A DNA stretch of 64,000 nucleotides. Source: Paenibacillus sp. Soil787. Lineage in GTDB: Bacteria > Bacillota > Bacilli > Paenibacillales > NBRC-103111. This document shows positions 41,742 through 51,215 of the stretch, piece after piece. Where the stretch lies: positions 92,345 to 156,344 of the forward strand of contig NZ_LMSP01000005.1 in assembly GCF_001429545.1 (NCBI RefSeq), read 5' to 3'. The notes beneath the pieces are model-generated. The model was not told the origin of the DNA, did not search any database, and worked only from the letters and a program-made list of their open reading frames with translations. A program made the position numbers and the translations under genes. Position 1 is the first letter of the stretch. Each line of letters begins with the position of its first letter.

Positions 41742-42503
41742 TTATAATTCAAACTGTAATTCAAATTTCTCTGGTACGATGACAGGCTCTTTTCTGTTTA
41801 GAAGATGAAGAACTAGATGAGATACTAACACGCCAGGACCTAGTGCTTGTCCCACACTAATAGTAGGGATCGTTTTTGCTTGGATCCATTTTAGAATTTT
41901 ATCTGGAGTTGCATAGGCTGGGAGAGAACTGGTGTAGTTTCCAGCCGGGAAGGTGAGTTCATTAAGCTTCTCGGGCGAAAGGCCATCCGGTAAGCCCAAA
42001 TATTGTTCTAGTGACATCCCCGTGGGTGAAAATGTTAAAACCGATGTACCAAAGCCAAGCGCTACCGCAGTAATGATATATAGATGTTCTTTTCTTGCTG
42101 CCTGGTGCATGAACAATGACGTTGGAAACTCAAAATAATCGATGGCATCGATGACATAATCGGAGCCATGAATGAATTGTTGAACATTCTCCTTAGTAAC
42201 GCCTGACAGGTATTCTTCTACAATAAGTTCAGGATTTATTTTTAATAAATGATCCCGTAATGCTAGAACCTTGGACTTGCCAACGGATTCAAAGGTAGCT
42301 GCACATTGCCTATTAATATTGGAGATATCAAAAACATCGGGGTCAGCGAGCTTTACCTTTCCTATACCCATTCGGACTAGTAATTCTGCGGAAAATCCGC
42401 CTATACAACCGCATCCTGCAATAGAAATTGTACTTTTTTGAAGAATATTGATTTCCTCTTCCGACATAATCCCTAAATTACGGCTAAATTGTTCTTTGAT
42501 CAT
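41742..42503 (-). CDS. ThiF/E1-like ATP-dependent activating enzyme
   Basis: A 253-aa ThiF/MoeB/E1-fold protein. Seen: the nucleotide loop ISIAGCGCIGGFSAELL (about 27-43), the DPDVFDISNINRQ segment typical of E1 adenylation sites, KINPEL and VIDAIDYFE. It would adenylate a C-terminal carboxylate, or act on another small acid. An obvious catalytic Cys in the usual place is not evident. It overlaps the upstream GNAT-like gene by 4 bases (ATGA), so they form a coupled two-gene operon. No ubiquitin-like or ThiS/MoaD gene is nearby, so the substrate is unknown. A role in making or attaching a small molecule or acyl amino acid is inferred only. Confidence 0.7.
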   Translation of the reverse strand: MIKEQFSRNLGIMSEEEINILQKSTISIAGCGCIGGFSAELLVRMGIGKVKLADPDVFDISNINRQCAATFESVGKSKVLALRDHLLKINPELIVEEYLSGVTKENVQQFIHGSDYVIDAIDYFEFPTSLFMHQAARKEHLYIITAVALGFGTSVLTFSPTGMSLEQYLGLPDGLSPEKLNELTFPAGNYTSSLPAYATPDKILKWIQAKTIPTISVGQALGPGVLVSHLVLHLLNRKEPVIVPEKFELQFEL

Positions 42504-43114
42504 AGTACCACCTCATTAGTTTTATAAGAATTTTCTGATAAATAATTATATAGAGTGGGCCGATAAACTTCTAGTGTGCTTAAACATTCTTTTAGATTTA
42601 ATAAGCATGGAATACTAGTTGAGCCAAGGTATAATTTGGGTGCTCCTACAATCTTGAAAGGGAATTTGAACATGCGGTGCATATAATTATAGACTCTCTC
42701 ATCAATGCAGCATATCCAGTGGGTGATTCCTGTATGCTGAGAATATTGTAGAACAGTTCGGATCAGTCCCATTCCGACATCATGTTGAGGCATCTTCGTA
42801 AATGCACTGATTTCCGCGTATCGACTTTGATCCATTTGCATTAATTTGGCTTTTTCGAGGTCATATAACGAAAAGTATTTCATGGTCGGCAATTCTTCTA
42901 ATCTCTCAAAAATAAGGCGTGTTACTCCGACAATCTTCTTCTCCGTTATCGATTCTGCGACAAAATAGATAGAATTTGTTTCATAGGGATCCTTATCGTC
43001 TTTCCCAAAAAAACCCACCTCCTGGTATCTTTGATGATGAAGCAGAATAGCGTTATCTCTTTCTTTACCAAAAGCTTCATAAAAACTGTAGTTGTAGCTC
43101 AAATTATTGCTCAT
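42500..43114 (-). CDS. GNAT-like acyltransferase (FeeM / autoinducer-synthase-like)
   Basis: A 204-aa protein with the shape of N-acyl amino acid synthases and AHL-synthase-like GNAT proteins. It has an N-terminal RYQEVGFF segment, IYFVAESITEKKIVGVTRLI (the V-GVTRL strand), YAEISAF as the conserved acidic strand, MGLIRTVLQYS helix and HWICCIDERVYNYMHRM. The ATG is well placed after an AAGGAGCG site. Fused translationally to the E1-like gene. Family resemblance suggests transfer of a fatty acyl group to an amino acid or amine; this is not proven. Confidence 0.55.
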   Translation of the reverse strand: MSNNLSYNYSFYEAFGKERDNAILLHHQRYQEVGFFGKDDKDPYETNSIYFVAESITEKKIVGVTRLIFERLEELPTMKYFSLYDLEKAKLMQMDQSRYAEISAFTKMPQHDVGMGLIRTVLQYSQHTGITHWICCIDERVYNYMHRMFKFPFKIVGAPKLYLGSTSIPCLLNLKECLSTLEVYRPTLYNYLSENSYKTNEVVL

Positions 43115-43191
43115 AATAATAACGCTCCTTTTTATTTTTTCTCTATTTAATTATAGAAGAATGTCGTAATTTGGTTGGAATAATTTTCTTA

Positions 43192-43208
43192 TGATACGAA
43201 TTGTATCA
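43192..43208. promoter_or_regulatory. Palindrome in the divergent GNAT / HD-GYP promoter region
   Basis: TGATAC-GAATT-GTATCA lies between the divergent genes, with another TGATACA half-site at about 43268-43274. Both are positioned like operator sites for a shared regulator. No regulator gene is adjacent. Confidence 0.4.
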
Positions 43209-43311
43209 CTACAGGTTCTTTTTTACTATAGGAAGTTAAGATTCCATAGTCTATCATTGTTAAAAATGATACAATGAAGTTCAAATAAATCAATTGGGAT
43301 GGACTTTCTAT

Positions 43312-44523
43312 ATGGGGAATGCCGAGCAAAATAGACTACTTTTGTCCTTTTACAAAATTCATCAAGGCAACCTAAATAACAACATTTTACAAGTTGGTTT
43401 TGTATATTTAATCTTAAGTATTACTTGGAATTATTTTTTTAGAGTTATGCACTTGCCTTACTCAAGAGCAGATATTGGGGTTTTATTACTTTGTCTAGTA
43501 ATTTGCGTTATTACGTATTCATTAAATAAATTTTCTAAACTTCCCGTATCAGTATTGAAACATATAACTTTATGCTTTGTTTGTTATGTAGTCATATGTT
43601 TATATTTTGGTTCGGGTTATAGGGAAGCATGGAGTTTTTTCCTCTTGATACCTTTAATTTCTGCATTATATGGCGATATTATTTCTTTATTGGTATATTC
43701 CGTTCTTGGATTAGTCAGCATGATTACTCTCGATTTATACTTTCCCTTGATTCCAAATACCACCCTTGATTCTATTGATCTCTCGAACCGAATTCTTCTT
43801 TACATCATTCTTGCAACTTTCAGTCATATCCTATACAAAAAACTACTTGGTCTTTATTTAAATTTGGTTTCGATTATATCTAAATCTGCTGATGAATCGA
43901 TTGAACAAGTTGTTAAAACGTTTATCGTTTCTGTTGAAGCTAAAGATACATATACTTTTGGTCATAGTGAGAGAGTCAGTAATTACGCTGTTGACCTTGC
44001 AAGTAAACTGCCTGAATATCAGCAAGAACCTAAAAAACTGCACTCACTTAAAATGATGGGGCTTCTCCACGACATAGGGAAAATAAATATATCAGAGACA
44101 ATCCTTGCAAAGCCATCGAAGCTTACAGATGAAGAGTATGAAATTATTAAGACCCATTCAGTTGTGGGTGCAAAAATGGTAGAAAAGATTTCGGTCTTAG
44201 GAACATTACGAGAGGGCGTACTGTATCATCATGAAAGGTGGGATGGGCTAGGTTATCCTACTGGCATAAAAGGGGAGGAGATCCCATTAGAAGCGCGAAT
44301 TCTTGCAATTGCCGATGCGTTTGATGCGATGACTTCTAATCGTGCTTATCGGGATGCTATGTCTCCAAATCAAGCTTTCCAACGCTTAATAGAAGGTAAA
44401 GGGACATTTTATGATCCTAGACTTATAGATGTACTAACTCCGCATCAATTATCTTGGTTAAAACTATTTAAACAATTAAACAACGAGATTGATGAATTTG
44501 AGACATTAATGAACCTAATTTAA
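43312..44523 (+). CDS. Membrane HD-GYP domain protein
   Basis: A 403-aa protein from ATG 43312; a TTG at 43294 would add six residues. About six membrane helices span roughly residues 25-190. A linker leads to a C-terminal HD-GYP domain: GHSERVSNYAV, the HD pair in LLHDIGK, then LYHHERWDGLGYPTGIKGEEIPL (HHE and the GYP motif) and ADAFDAMTSNRAYR. HD-GYP proteins hydrolyse cyclic di-GMP or related dinucleotides; the membrane part may be a sensor. It is divergent from the GNAT-E1 operon and ends at a good terminator. Confidence 0.85.
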   Translation: MGNAEQNRLLLSFYKIHQGNLNNNILQVGFVYLILSITWNYFFRVMHLPYSRADIGVLLLCLVICVITYSLNKFSKLPVSVLKHITLCFVCYVVICLYFGSGYREAWSFFLLIPLISALYGDIISLLVYSVLGLVSMITLDLYFPLIPNTTLDSIDLSNRILLYIILATFSHILYKKLLGLYLNLVSIISKSADESIEQVVKTFIVSVEAKDTYTFGHSERVSNYAVDLASKLPEYQQEPKKLHSLKMMGLLHDIGKINISETILAKPSKLTDEEYEIIKTHSVVGAKMVEKISVLGTLREGVLYHHERWDGLGYPTGIKGEEIPLEARILAIADAFDAMTSNRAYRDAMSPNQAFQRLIEGKGTFYDPRLIDVLTPHQLSWLKLFKQLNNEIDEFETLMNLI

Positions 44524-44605
44524 TATTTCCATTTTATTTCTCGCATACGGTGCATGTAGAGAGTGCCGTCCTCCTGGCATGTGAGTAAATCCTATAGAAA
44601 CGACG

Positions 44606-44633
44606 AAAACCCTTGATTCACAAGGGTTTTTAT
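44606..44633 (+). terminator. Intrinsic terminator of the HD-GYP gene
   Basis: AAAACCCTTG pairs with CAAGGGTTTT, loop ATTCA, followed by TAT. Confidence 0.85.
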
Positions 44634-44989
44634 CATATTAATTTAAAGTTGTAGCCCCTGGGTGTCCTATCACGTGGTAGCTCTGCAGAAGCAACAAAAG
44701 TAACGATATATTAGGTGGGATTTCTGCATCTTTAGGAGATGATATCGCATCCGGATTTGGGTTCCCGCATCAAGAATAAAAGTGGAGAGTCCCCTTATGG
44801 GAACCTAATCAAAAGGTTCTCTTTTTTTATTTGGAATAATAAAAAGCGCATATATAGCAAAGTTCCGGAAAAATGAACAAGGATGGACAAAGAATTTCAA
44901 TTGAATTTGGCATACAATGAGATCCAATGGGTACCATCTTGTGTTAAATGCTCGAAAACATAGGAAGGAAAAAGAGAGGATAAAAAACA
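44634..44989. other. Intergenic region upstream of the pectin locus
   Basis: About 355 bases. A short tail of coding-like sequence (ISASLGDDIASGFGFPHQE followed by TAA near 44779) looks like the end of a lost gene and is followed by a terminator-like GAACCT/AGGTTC hairpin with TCTTTTTTT at 44801-44828. The remaining ~160 bases must hold the GH105 promoter; no -35/-10 pair is convincing. The ribosome site AGGAAGGAAAAAGAGAGG precedes the gene. Confidence 0.4.
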
Positions 44990-46120
44990 ATGACGAAACA
45001 TCTTGATTGGGCTGTAAATACGGCAAATACATTTATGTCCGAAGCAGATGCAGAGGGCTATCATCCAGAGCTGGCGAAACGGTGGGCCTACGTTCCCGGT
45101 ATGATGCTTCTCGCATTGGGGAGGCTGGCGGAGCAAACCGGCGATGAACGCTATTACGAATTTATGAAGCGTCACATTGACCTTTTCGTTCAGCCTGACG
45201 GTAGGATTCGGACTTATGTGATCGAAGAATATAATCTGGATCAAGTGAACCAAGGAAAAGTACTGTTCCCCTTGCTTCGGCGAACCGGTGAGAAGGGGTA
45301 TGAGCATGCAGCGCATCTGCTCGCTGTTCAACTGAAAGGACATCCAAGAACAAGCGAGGGCGGGTTCTGGCATAAGAAGATTTATCCGTTCCAAATGTGG
45401 CTTGACGGGCTGTACATGTCCTCTCCGTTCCTTGCGGAGTATGCGAAGACGTTCGGTCGGGAGGATCTCTTCGACGATGTAGCTAACCAACTGCTGCTGG
45501 TAGAGAAACACACGCGAGACCCAAAGACAGGGCTGCTCCGTCATGGCTGGGACGAAAGCAGAGAACAAGCGTGGTGTGATTCGAACACAGGACAATCCTT
45601 TCATTTCTGGAGCCGGGCGATGGGGTGGTACGCGATGGCGGTTGTCGACGCACTGGAGCACTTTCCTGTGGATCACCCAAAGCGGGGAACCATTATCGGG
45701 ATTTTTGAGCGCATGGCAGAAGCGCTGGCTAAGGTACAGGACCCAGATACGGGCCTTTGGTATCAATTGCTGGATATGGGGAACAGGGAAGGCAATTATG
45801 TAGAAGCCTCCGGTAGTGGCATGTTTGTTTACGCGCTGGCTAAGGGGACTAGACTTGGTTATTTATCTGGGAAATTCAAGGCCGTAGCGTTAAAGGGGTT
45901 TCAAGGAATGATCGATCATCTTGTGGAAACCGATTCAGCCGGGGTGCATCTGCATGGGATTTGTCATGGAGCCGGACTGGGTGGAACCCCTTACCGAGAT
46001 GGTACCTTCAAGTATTATGTGGAAGAGAAAGTAGTTAGCGATGTTATGATGGGCTTGGCACCATTCCTGTTGGCCGGCATGGAGTCAGAAAAGCTGGTGC
46101 AAGTGGAACCTATTCATTAA
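44990..46120 (+). CDS. GH105 unsaturated rhamnogalacturonyl hydrolase
   Basis: A 376-aa (alpha/alpha)6-barrel hydrolase of family GH105 (YteR/YesR type). It removes the unsaturated galacturonyl residue left at the non-reducing end of rhamnogalacturonan or pectin oligosaccharides by lyases. The catalytic Asp is in PFQMWLDGLYM (near residue 145). W-D-E-S-R, FWSRAMGWYAMAV and ASGSGMFVYAL are also diagnostic. There is no signal peptide, so it acts in the cytosol on imported oligosaccharides. It opens the pectin locus. A terminator separates it from the convergent AraC-type gene. Confidence 0.93.
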   Translation: MTKHLDWAVNTANTFMSEADAEGYHPELAKRWAYVPGMMLLALGRLAEQTGDERYYEFMKRHIDLFVQPDGRIRTYVIEEYNLDQVNQGKVLFPLLRRTGEKGYEHAAHLLAVQLKGHPRTSEGGFWHKKIYPFQMWLDGLYMSSPFLAEYAKTFGREDLFDDVANQLLLVEKHTRDPKTGLLRHGWDESREQAWCDSNTGQSFHFWSRAMGWYAMAVVDALEHFPVDHPKRGTIIGIFERMAEALAKVQDPDTGLWYQLLDMGNREGNYVEASGSGMFVYALAKGTRLGYLSGKFKAVALKGFQGMIDHLVETDSAGVHLHGICHGAGLGGTPYRDGTFKYYVEEKVVSDVMMGLAPFLLAGMESEKLVQVEPIH

Positions 46121-46133
46121 CAGCGGATTTACG

Positions 46134-46177
46134 GGAAGGTTGTATAAGCCATTCGATGGCTTCAACCTTCCTTTTTT
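46134..46177. terminator. Terminator between convergent GH105 and AraC genes
   Basis: GAAGGTTG pairs with CAACCTTC and inner AAGCCAT with ATGGCTT (loop TCG), followed by CTTTTTTC on the plus strand. Confidence 0.85.
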
Positions 46178-46186
46178 CACGGATGT

Positions 46187-47008
46187 TTATTTTACATTCG
46201 TTCTAATCATTTTCTTATATTCGAGAGGTGACATTTTGGTTACCTGCTTAAATTTGCGATTAAAATGAGTGATGTTCAAGTATCCGACTGATTCTGCAAT
46301 ATCGATTACTTTGCTGGAGGTTTCCCGCAGCAGTCTTTGTGCCTCTCGAATTCGGAGCGTTAGAATGTATTCGGTAAAGTTGAAGCCTGTATATCGCTTA
46401 AAGAGACGGCTGAAATGAAAGGGACTAATGAAGAATTGAGCAGACGCCTCCTTCATCGTAAGGATTTTCATATAATGCGTGTTGCAATATTCGGTGATCT
46501 CTGCAATTTTTTTGTTCATCGGAAGATAGGCGGTTTCCGCCGTGTCCGCTGCCTTGCGAGAGGCGAACAGCAGCAGTTGGACGAGTAGTGTTTCGAAATA
46601 AAGTGCCTGCCCATGACGATTGGGGTTGGTATATTCGTTATTCATTTGAAAGAGAAGATTCTCAATATAATTCTGTTCCAAGTTGTTAAAATCAATAACG
46701 CGGTTGATTTGCATAAAAGGCGACAGGAGCAGATCCAGATGGGATCCGCGATACGGCTCCAGAAATGCATCCGTGAAGTAAACGATCGCGCGTTCATGAA
46801 GTTTACCGCCTTCTAGTGTTTTATGAATGTCATGTTTCTTGATAAAAATCAAAGAGCCCTTCTTCACATGATAGGTTCGATTCTCTATGTAAAAATAACG
46901 CTCCCCGGCGAACAAATAATAAATTTCATAGTGCTCATGGTAGTGAGTACGCTGCATCGGCAGGTTGGTAGGCTGCTTGGCAAAGCTAATTTCAAAATCC
47001 CCATTCAT
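46187..47008 (-). CDS. AraC-family regulator with N-terminal cupin
   Basis: A 273-aa regulator from ATG 47008 (AAAGGAGTGGG upstream); the open frame extends further but without family sequence. The N-terminal cupin (HYHEHYEIYYLFAGERYFYI) should sense a sugar. Two HTH motifs follow at the C-terminus (MKEASAQFFISPFHFSRLFKRYTG, positions ~200-223, key residues FHFSRLFK; then IAESVGYLNITHFNRKFKQ). It is divergent from the membrane regulator gene, with a 200-base shared promoter region. It probably activates the pectin genes in response to an intracellular oligosaccharide. Confidence 0.85.
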   Translation of the reverse strand: MNGDFEISFAKQPTNLPMQRTHYHEHYEIYYLFAGERYFYIENRTYHVKKGSLIFIKKHDIHKTLEGGKLHERAIVYFTDAFLEPYRGSHLDLLLSPFMQINRVIDFNNLEQNYIENLLFQMNNEYTNPNRHGQALYFETLLVQLLLFASRKAADTAETAYLPMNKKIAEITEYCNTHYMKILTMKEASAQFFISPFHFSRLFKRYTGFNFTEYILTLRIREAQRLLRETSSKVIDIAESVGYLNITHFNRKFKQVTKMSPLEYKKMIRTNVK

Positions 47009-47207
47009 TCGGTATCCCACTCCTTTAAAGTTTTCGAAAGAAAACTTTGCTTCGTAAGTGTAATCTTTATTAAATAATAACAAACTTTCGTAAAGTCTCA
47101 ATGTATAAAAAAGAGAACAATCCTGTCTATTTCCCATTTTCCATATATAATAGAAATAATCAATTTCTAGACAGCAGGCAGCGGTGCTTTCGAAGGGGGG
47201 AATCGTA

Positions 47208-49511
47208 TTGCGCAGATATTTGCTTAGGTTACTGGCATTTAGCTTTTTATTAGGAGTACTTCCCGCTGTAATTATTGGGATTGTCTCATATTCGATTGCA
47301 ACTAGGGATCTTGAGGACAAGGTAAAAGAAGGCAATATGCAGTGGTTGACACAAACCCAGATGCGTGTGGAACAGATCTTGAAATCCATTGAGAAATCGG
47401 CGACGCAGTATGCCAACTCTTCCCTGGTTAAGACAGCGATGAACACGACTTATTCGTCCACTGATTTTGAACAAATACGTGATCTTTCCGTGTCGCTATA
47501 TAATCTTCAATCAAGTGATGTTGTCATCACTGAGGCCTTTTTAATCAATCTGGAGCGAAACTGGTCTATAAATTTGAGCGCCTTGAAACCGTTAGATCAG
47601 GTTGAAAACAATGAGGAGTTCTGGGATTACGCCAAGCAGCCGAGAAGCATTTATTGGAGTACGGAAACGGTGTCTGCAAATGGCGTTGAGCATGAAAATC
47701 CTGTGGAAATGATAACCCTCGTACATAAAATACCGATCCTGCCCCAAACAAGTAAGCCGCAAGGGCTTGTGGTTGTACGTATTTCGGCAGCCGATATTCG
47801 GGAAGCGCTGTTACCCGGCAATCCGTCCAACCGAAATTATATCCTGAACCGCACAGGAGCGGATATTCTTGTAACGGCTGAGGTAAAGGAAGGGTATCGG
47901 GAAATCAATCGGGTCATCGCTGGCAGACTGGAGGCGGAGCCGGAAAATAAACAAGGACTTTTCAATACGCATCTAGGTAATGAAGAGGTGGCGGTTATGT
48001 ACCGTTCCTCAGGCTACAACGGGTGGACGTATGTGTCGGTTATCTCTATTGGTGAAATCACTAGGGAACCCCAGAAAATTGCCAAGCTAACACTGATTGT
48101 TTGCGCAGCCATCCTATTGGTCGTTCTAGCTTTTGCTTTATATGGCAGTCGCCGCATGTATCGACCTATACAGAATCTATTAGATGTTGCCAAGGGTATT
48201 GATCATAAATTTAACGCTCAATCGATACAGCCTAGAACCGATGAACTGGAGTTCATTAAGGTAAGCATGCAGTCTTTGGCTATTTCAAGAAATCATATCG
48301 AACAGCAAATGCTCGGTCAAGCGGGACATTTAAAAGAATTTTTTGTTCTAAAGCTGTTTACAGGACAGTTATCGGAGAACGACTATTTATTCCGCTCTAC
48401 TATGTATGGCTTTCCAACCGGATGGAAACGTCTAGGGGTGCTGACTCTGAAAATTGATAATTTACAGGATTCGAAGTATCAGGAGCAAGACCGGGAGCTT
48501 CTGCTTTATGCCGTAAATAACATTGCCCAGGAGGTACTGCCTCCTGAGTTCCGGTTTACACCGATCATCTTGAACCAGTCGCAAGTCACGCTTGTGGCAA
48601 CGGATGTGGAGGATCCGTCGGAGGTTAAGCGCATTTTATATCAAATGGCTGAATCCATTAAAACGAATGCCAAGCATTATTTACATATACAAGTAAGCAT
48701 CGGAATCAGTAAACCGTTTCCTACATTAACAGATACAGTCAAAGCGTATGGAGAGAGCTTGTTAGCTATGAAATCACGTATAAGTCTTGGCCCGGAGATT
48801 ATTGTTCACTATGAGGATATCGAAAATAACCCCGGAGCAGATAAATATGTCTACACGCACCTTAAGGTAATGGAGGAGCAGCTTGTGTATGCGCTTCGTG
48901 AAATGCAGCTGGACAAAGCCACCGAGCTGTTTCGGCAATATTTGAATGCGCTGCTGCATAAGGACGGCTTCTTGTACGAGCATCACATTTTACTGCTGCA
49001 GCTTATTTCTCGGATTCTTCAGATCGTACAGGATCAAGGCATTTCGATAAAAAAAGTTCTTGGGGATGAAGGCGCGGTAGAACGATTGCTGCATTTGCAA
49101 ACGCGGGATGAAATTGAGTACTGGTTCGAATCCCGATTGTTTGCTCCAATGATTCAGGTTTTATCAGAGATATCAGAAACGCAATACGTAAAGATCGCGG
49201 ATAGGCTTGTAAGGATGATTCAGGAGCAATTCGATCAGGAAATTACATTGGAATCGTGTTCGGAAATTCTTAGCTACCATCCGGTGTATCTAAGCCGCAT
49301 TTTCAAGAAGGAAATCGGTACGACGTTTAGCGATTATTTATCTGATTATCGGATGAAGATGGCCAAGGTCATGCTGGAGACAACGGATATGAAAATTTCG
49401 GAAATCGGTGAAAGGCTTCAGTATAAAAATATAAGCGCATTCATTCGGAGCTTTCGGAAAATGTTCGATGTAACACCGGGACAGTACCGTGAGAAGATGG
49501 ATCAAAAGTAG
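47208..49511 (+). CDS. Membrane-anchored AraC-type regulator (YesS/RhgR-like)
   Basis: A 767-aa protein from TTG 47208, eight bases after GAAGGGGGGAA; a GTG at 47184 is less likely. Membrane helix 1 (LLAFSFLLGVLPAVIIGIVSY) and helix 2 (LTLIVCAAILLVVLAFALY, about 298-316) enclose an extracellular sensory region. A HAMP-like RRMYRPIQNLLDVAKGI and coiled linker follow. A C-terminal double AraC HTH closes it (ESCSEILSYHPVYLSRIFKKEIG; then KISEIGERLQYKNISAFIRSF, each a separate motif near 680 and 730). This is the layout of YesS/RhgR, activators of rhamnogalacturonan genes in Bacillus subtilis. It starts 14 bases before the solute-binding lipoprotein and so shares its operon. Confidence 0.88.
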   Translation: MRRYLLRLLAFSFLLGVLPAVIIGIVSYSIATRDLEDKVKEGNMQWLTQTQMRVEQILKSIEKSATQYANSSLVKTAMNTTYSSTDFEQIRDLSVSLYNLQSSDVVITEAFLINLERNWSINLSALKPLDQVENNEEFWDYAKQPRSIYWSTETVSANGVEHENPVEMITLVHKIPILPQTSKPQGLVVVRISAADIREALLPGNPSNRNYILNRTGADILVTAEVKEGYREINRVIAGRLEAEPENKQGLFNTHLGNEEVAVMYRSSGYNGWTYVSVISIGEITREPQKIAKLTLIVCAAILLVVLAFALYGSRRMYRPIQNLLDVAKGIDHKFNAQSIQPRTDELEFIKVSMQSLAISRNHIEQQMLGQAGHLKEFFVLKLFTGQLSENDYLFRSTMYGFPTGWKRLGVLTLKIDNLQDSKYQEQDRELLLYAVNNIAQEVLPPEFRFTPIILNQSQVTLVATDVEDPSEVKRILYQMAESIKTNAKHYLHIQVSIGISKPFPTLTDTVKAYGESLLAMKSRISLGPEIIVHYEDIENNPGADKYVYTHLKVMEEQLVYALREMQLDKATELFRQYLNALLHKDGFLYEHHILLLQLISRILQIVQDQGISIKKVLGDEGAVERLLHLQTRDEIEYWFESRLFAPMIQVLSEISETQYVKIADRLVRMIQEQFDQEITLESCSEILSYHPVYLSRIFKKEIGTTFSDYLSDYRMKMAKVMLETTDMKISEIGERLQYKNISAFIRSFRKMFDVTPGQYREKMDQK

Positions 49512-49525
49512 AAGGGGAGAACAGA

Positions 49526-51019
49526 ATGAAACGATATTCCGTCTTCATTGTAAGCTTACTTATATCCTCCATTTTGCTGACAGCATGCAGCCAGAGTAAT
49601 AAGCAGGAAGGGGTAAATGCTGCTAAACCCTTCTCCCTTTCGCTTGTGGTCAATCAAATTGAAGAAATTCCTCCCAAGAACAACGAGATCGAAAAGGCTA
49701 TCGAAGCGTACACCAATGTAGATTTGCAAATTCAATGGATTCCCTTTTCGGCTTATGATGAGAAAGTAAAGCTGATGATCGCTTCCGGAGAGCTCCCGAA
49801 GCTGATCAAGCTTACTTATACACCGACGATCATCGCTACGCTGAAGGCAGATCAGTTTTGGGAGATCGGTCCCTATTTAAAGGACTATCAACAGTTATCC
49901 GCCCAAAATAAGCAGTATTACGATAATATCGCTGTCGGCGGAAAAATATACGGGGTACCCTTGTACCGCCCACTTGGTCGTGCAGTTATTCATTACCGTA
50001 AAGACTGGTTTGACAGCTTGGGTTTAAAGTTGCCAAAGACGCTCAATGATTGGTATGCGGTCATTAAAGCGCTTACGCTGGATGACCCGGATAAGAATGG
50101 GAAGAACGATACATACGGGATGATCTTGGAGAAAAGATACAATCAGGACGTAAGTTCTATACTGACACGGCTTTCCGTATCGCAAGGAGGGCCGAACAAA
50201 TGGAAGGTTGAGAACGGCCGTTTCACCCCCGAATTTATGACCGAGCCATTCTATGAAACGATGAAGCTGTTTAAACGGCTTTATCAAGAAAAGCTGATGA
50301 ACCAGGATTTTGCAGTTGTGGATGCTACGGAAACGTCAAGGTTATATAATTTGGGGCGGGCGGGTACTCAGGTTGTCGGAGGGAATGCCCAAAGCTGGCA
50401 AGATAAGTTGGTAAAGACGGTTCCTTCAGCAGTTGTGGAGGTGGCTCCGTTAGAGGGTCCTGGAGGGATTCGCCTCCCTGGCGAACCGGGCAATGTGGGT
50501 TTCCTGGCTATTCCTAAGGATGCGGTGAAAACGGAAGCGGAAATGAGAAAAATTTTAACCTTTCTAGATAAGCTGTTGGGGCCTGCCATGCAAACCGTGC
50601 TTTCCAGAGGAATCGAAAATAAACATTGGATCGACAAAGGCGAGTATACGGAGGTTCTCGATCGTGAACTGGATCTAAAGGAGGTTAAGACTTATAGAGA
50701 TTCTTTCCCGTATATTGACAGTAATTCTGCTCTGAAGCCTATACGCCAACCCGACCTCTATCGGAAATACCAGCAGATCATCAAGGAGAATGAGTTGTAT
50801 ATCGTCCCTAACCCAGCGCTAACCTTAGAATCAGAAACCTATGCCGAGCGAGGCAAGGAGCTTGAGGTCCTGATTACGGATGCGCAGACGAAGTTTATTA
50901 TGGGTAAAATCGATGAATCAGGCTGGAAATCCGAAATCAACAAGTGGAGAGAAGCCGGCGGCGATAAGATGATCCGGGAATATGAAGAAGCTTATACCAA
51001 GCAGGACAAGGATAAATAA
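49526..51019 (+). CDS. ABC sugar-oligosaccharide-binding lipoprotein (LplA/YtcQ-like)
   Basis: A 497-aa lipoprotein: signal peptide (MKRYSVFIVSLLISSILLTA), with a lipobox LLTAC at Cys21. The solute-binding core is of the LplA/YtcQ type (DPDKNGKNDTYGM, W-F-D-S-LGL, GGNAQSWQD, LEGPGGIRLPGEPGN). The DPDKNGKND repeat looks like an EF-hand-type calcium loop. It delivers oligosaccharides to the permeases encoded after it. It is closely similar to the product at 54762 (about 60% by eye), suggesting duplication. Confidence 0.9.
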   Translation: MKRYSVFIVSLLISSILLTACSQSNKQEGVNAAKPFSLSLVVNQIEEIPPKNNEIEKAIEAYTNVDLQIQWIPFSAYDEKVKLMIASGELPKLIKLTYTPTIIATLKADQFWEIGPYLKDYQQLSAQNKQYYDNIAVGGKIYGVPLYRPLGRAVIHYRKDWFDSLGLKLPKTLNDWYAVIKALTLDDPDKNGKNDTYGMILEKRYNQDVSSILTRLSVSQGGPNKWKVENGRFTPEFMTEPFYETMKLFKRLYQEKLMNQDFAVVDATETSRLYNLGRAGTQVVGGNAQSWQDKLVKTVPSAVVEVAPLEGPGGIRLPGEPGNVGFLAIPKDAVKTEAEMRKILTFLDKLLGPAMQTVLSRGIENKHWIDKGEYTEVLDRELDLKEVKTYRDSFPYIDSNSALKPIRQPDLYRKYQQIIKENELYIVPNPALTLESETYAERGKELEVLITDAQTKFIMGKIDESGWKSEINKWREAGGDKMIREYEEAYTKQDKDK

Positions 51020-51046
51020 GACCGCCAATACTGGAAAATGCCGTAG

Positions 51047-51072
51047 AACCCTTGAGAAATCAAGGGTTTTTT
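51047..51072 (+). terminator. Terminator/attenuator between lipoprotein and permease genes
   Basis: AACCCTTGA pairs with TCAAGGGTT, loop GAAA, followed by TTTT, 28 bases after the lipoprotein stop codon. This would make more binding protein than permease from one promoter, a common arrangement. Confidence 0.8.
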
Positions 51073-51215
51073 CGTTTGTGCATATATAGTTGTCTGGAAG
51101 CTATAGCTCTGGAAAAGGGCAGAAAAGCGAAAGAGGTTATGCCGCAGGTATAGCCTGCCACAAGGATTCTGTCCAATAATAAAGGCATAAACAAAGAGAT
51201 GTGGAGGAGCTTAAG

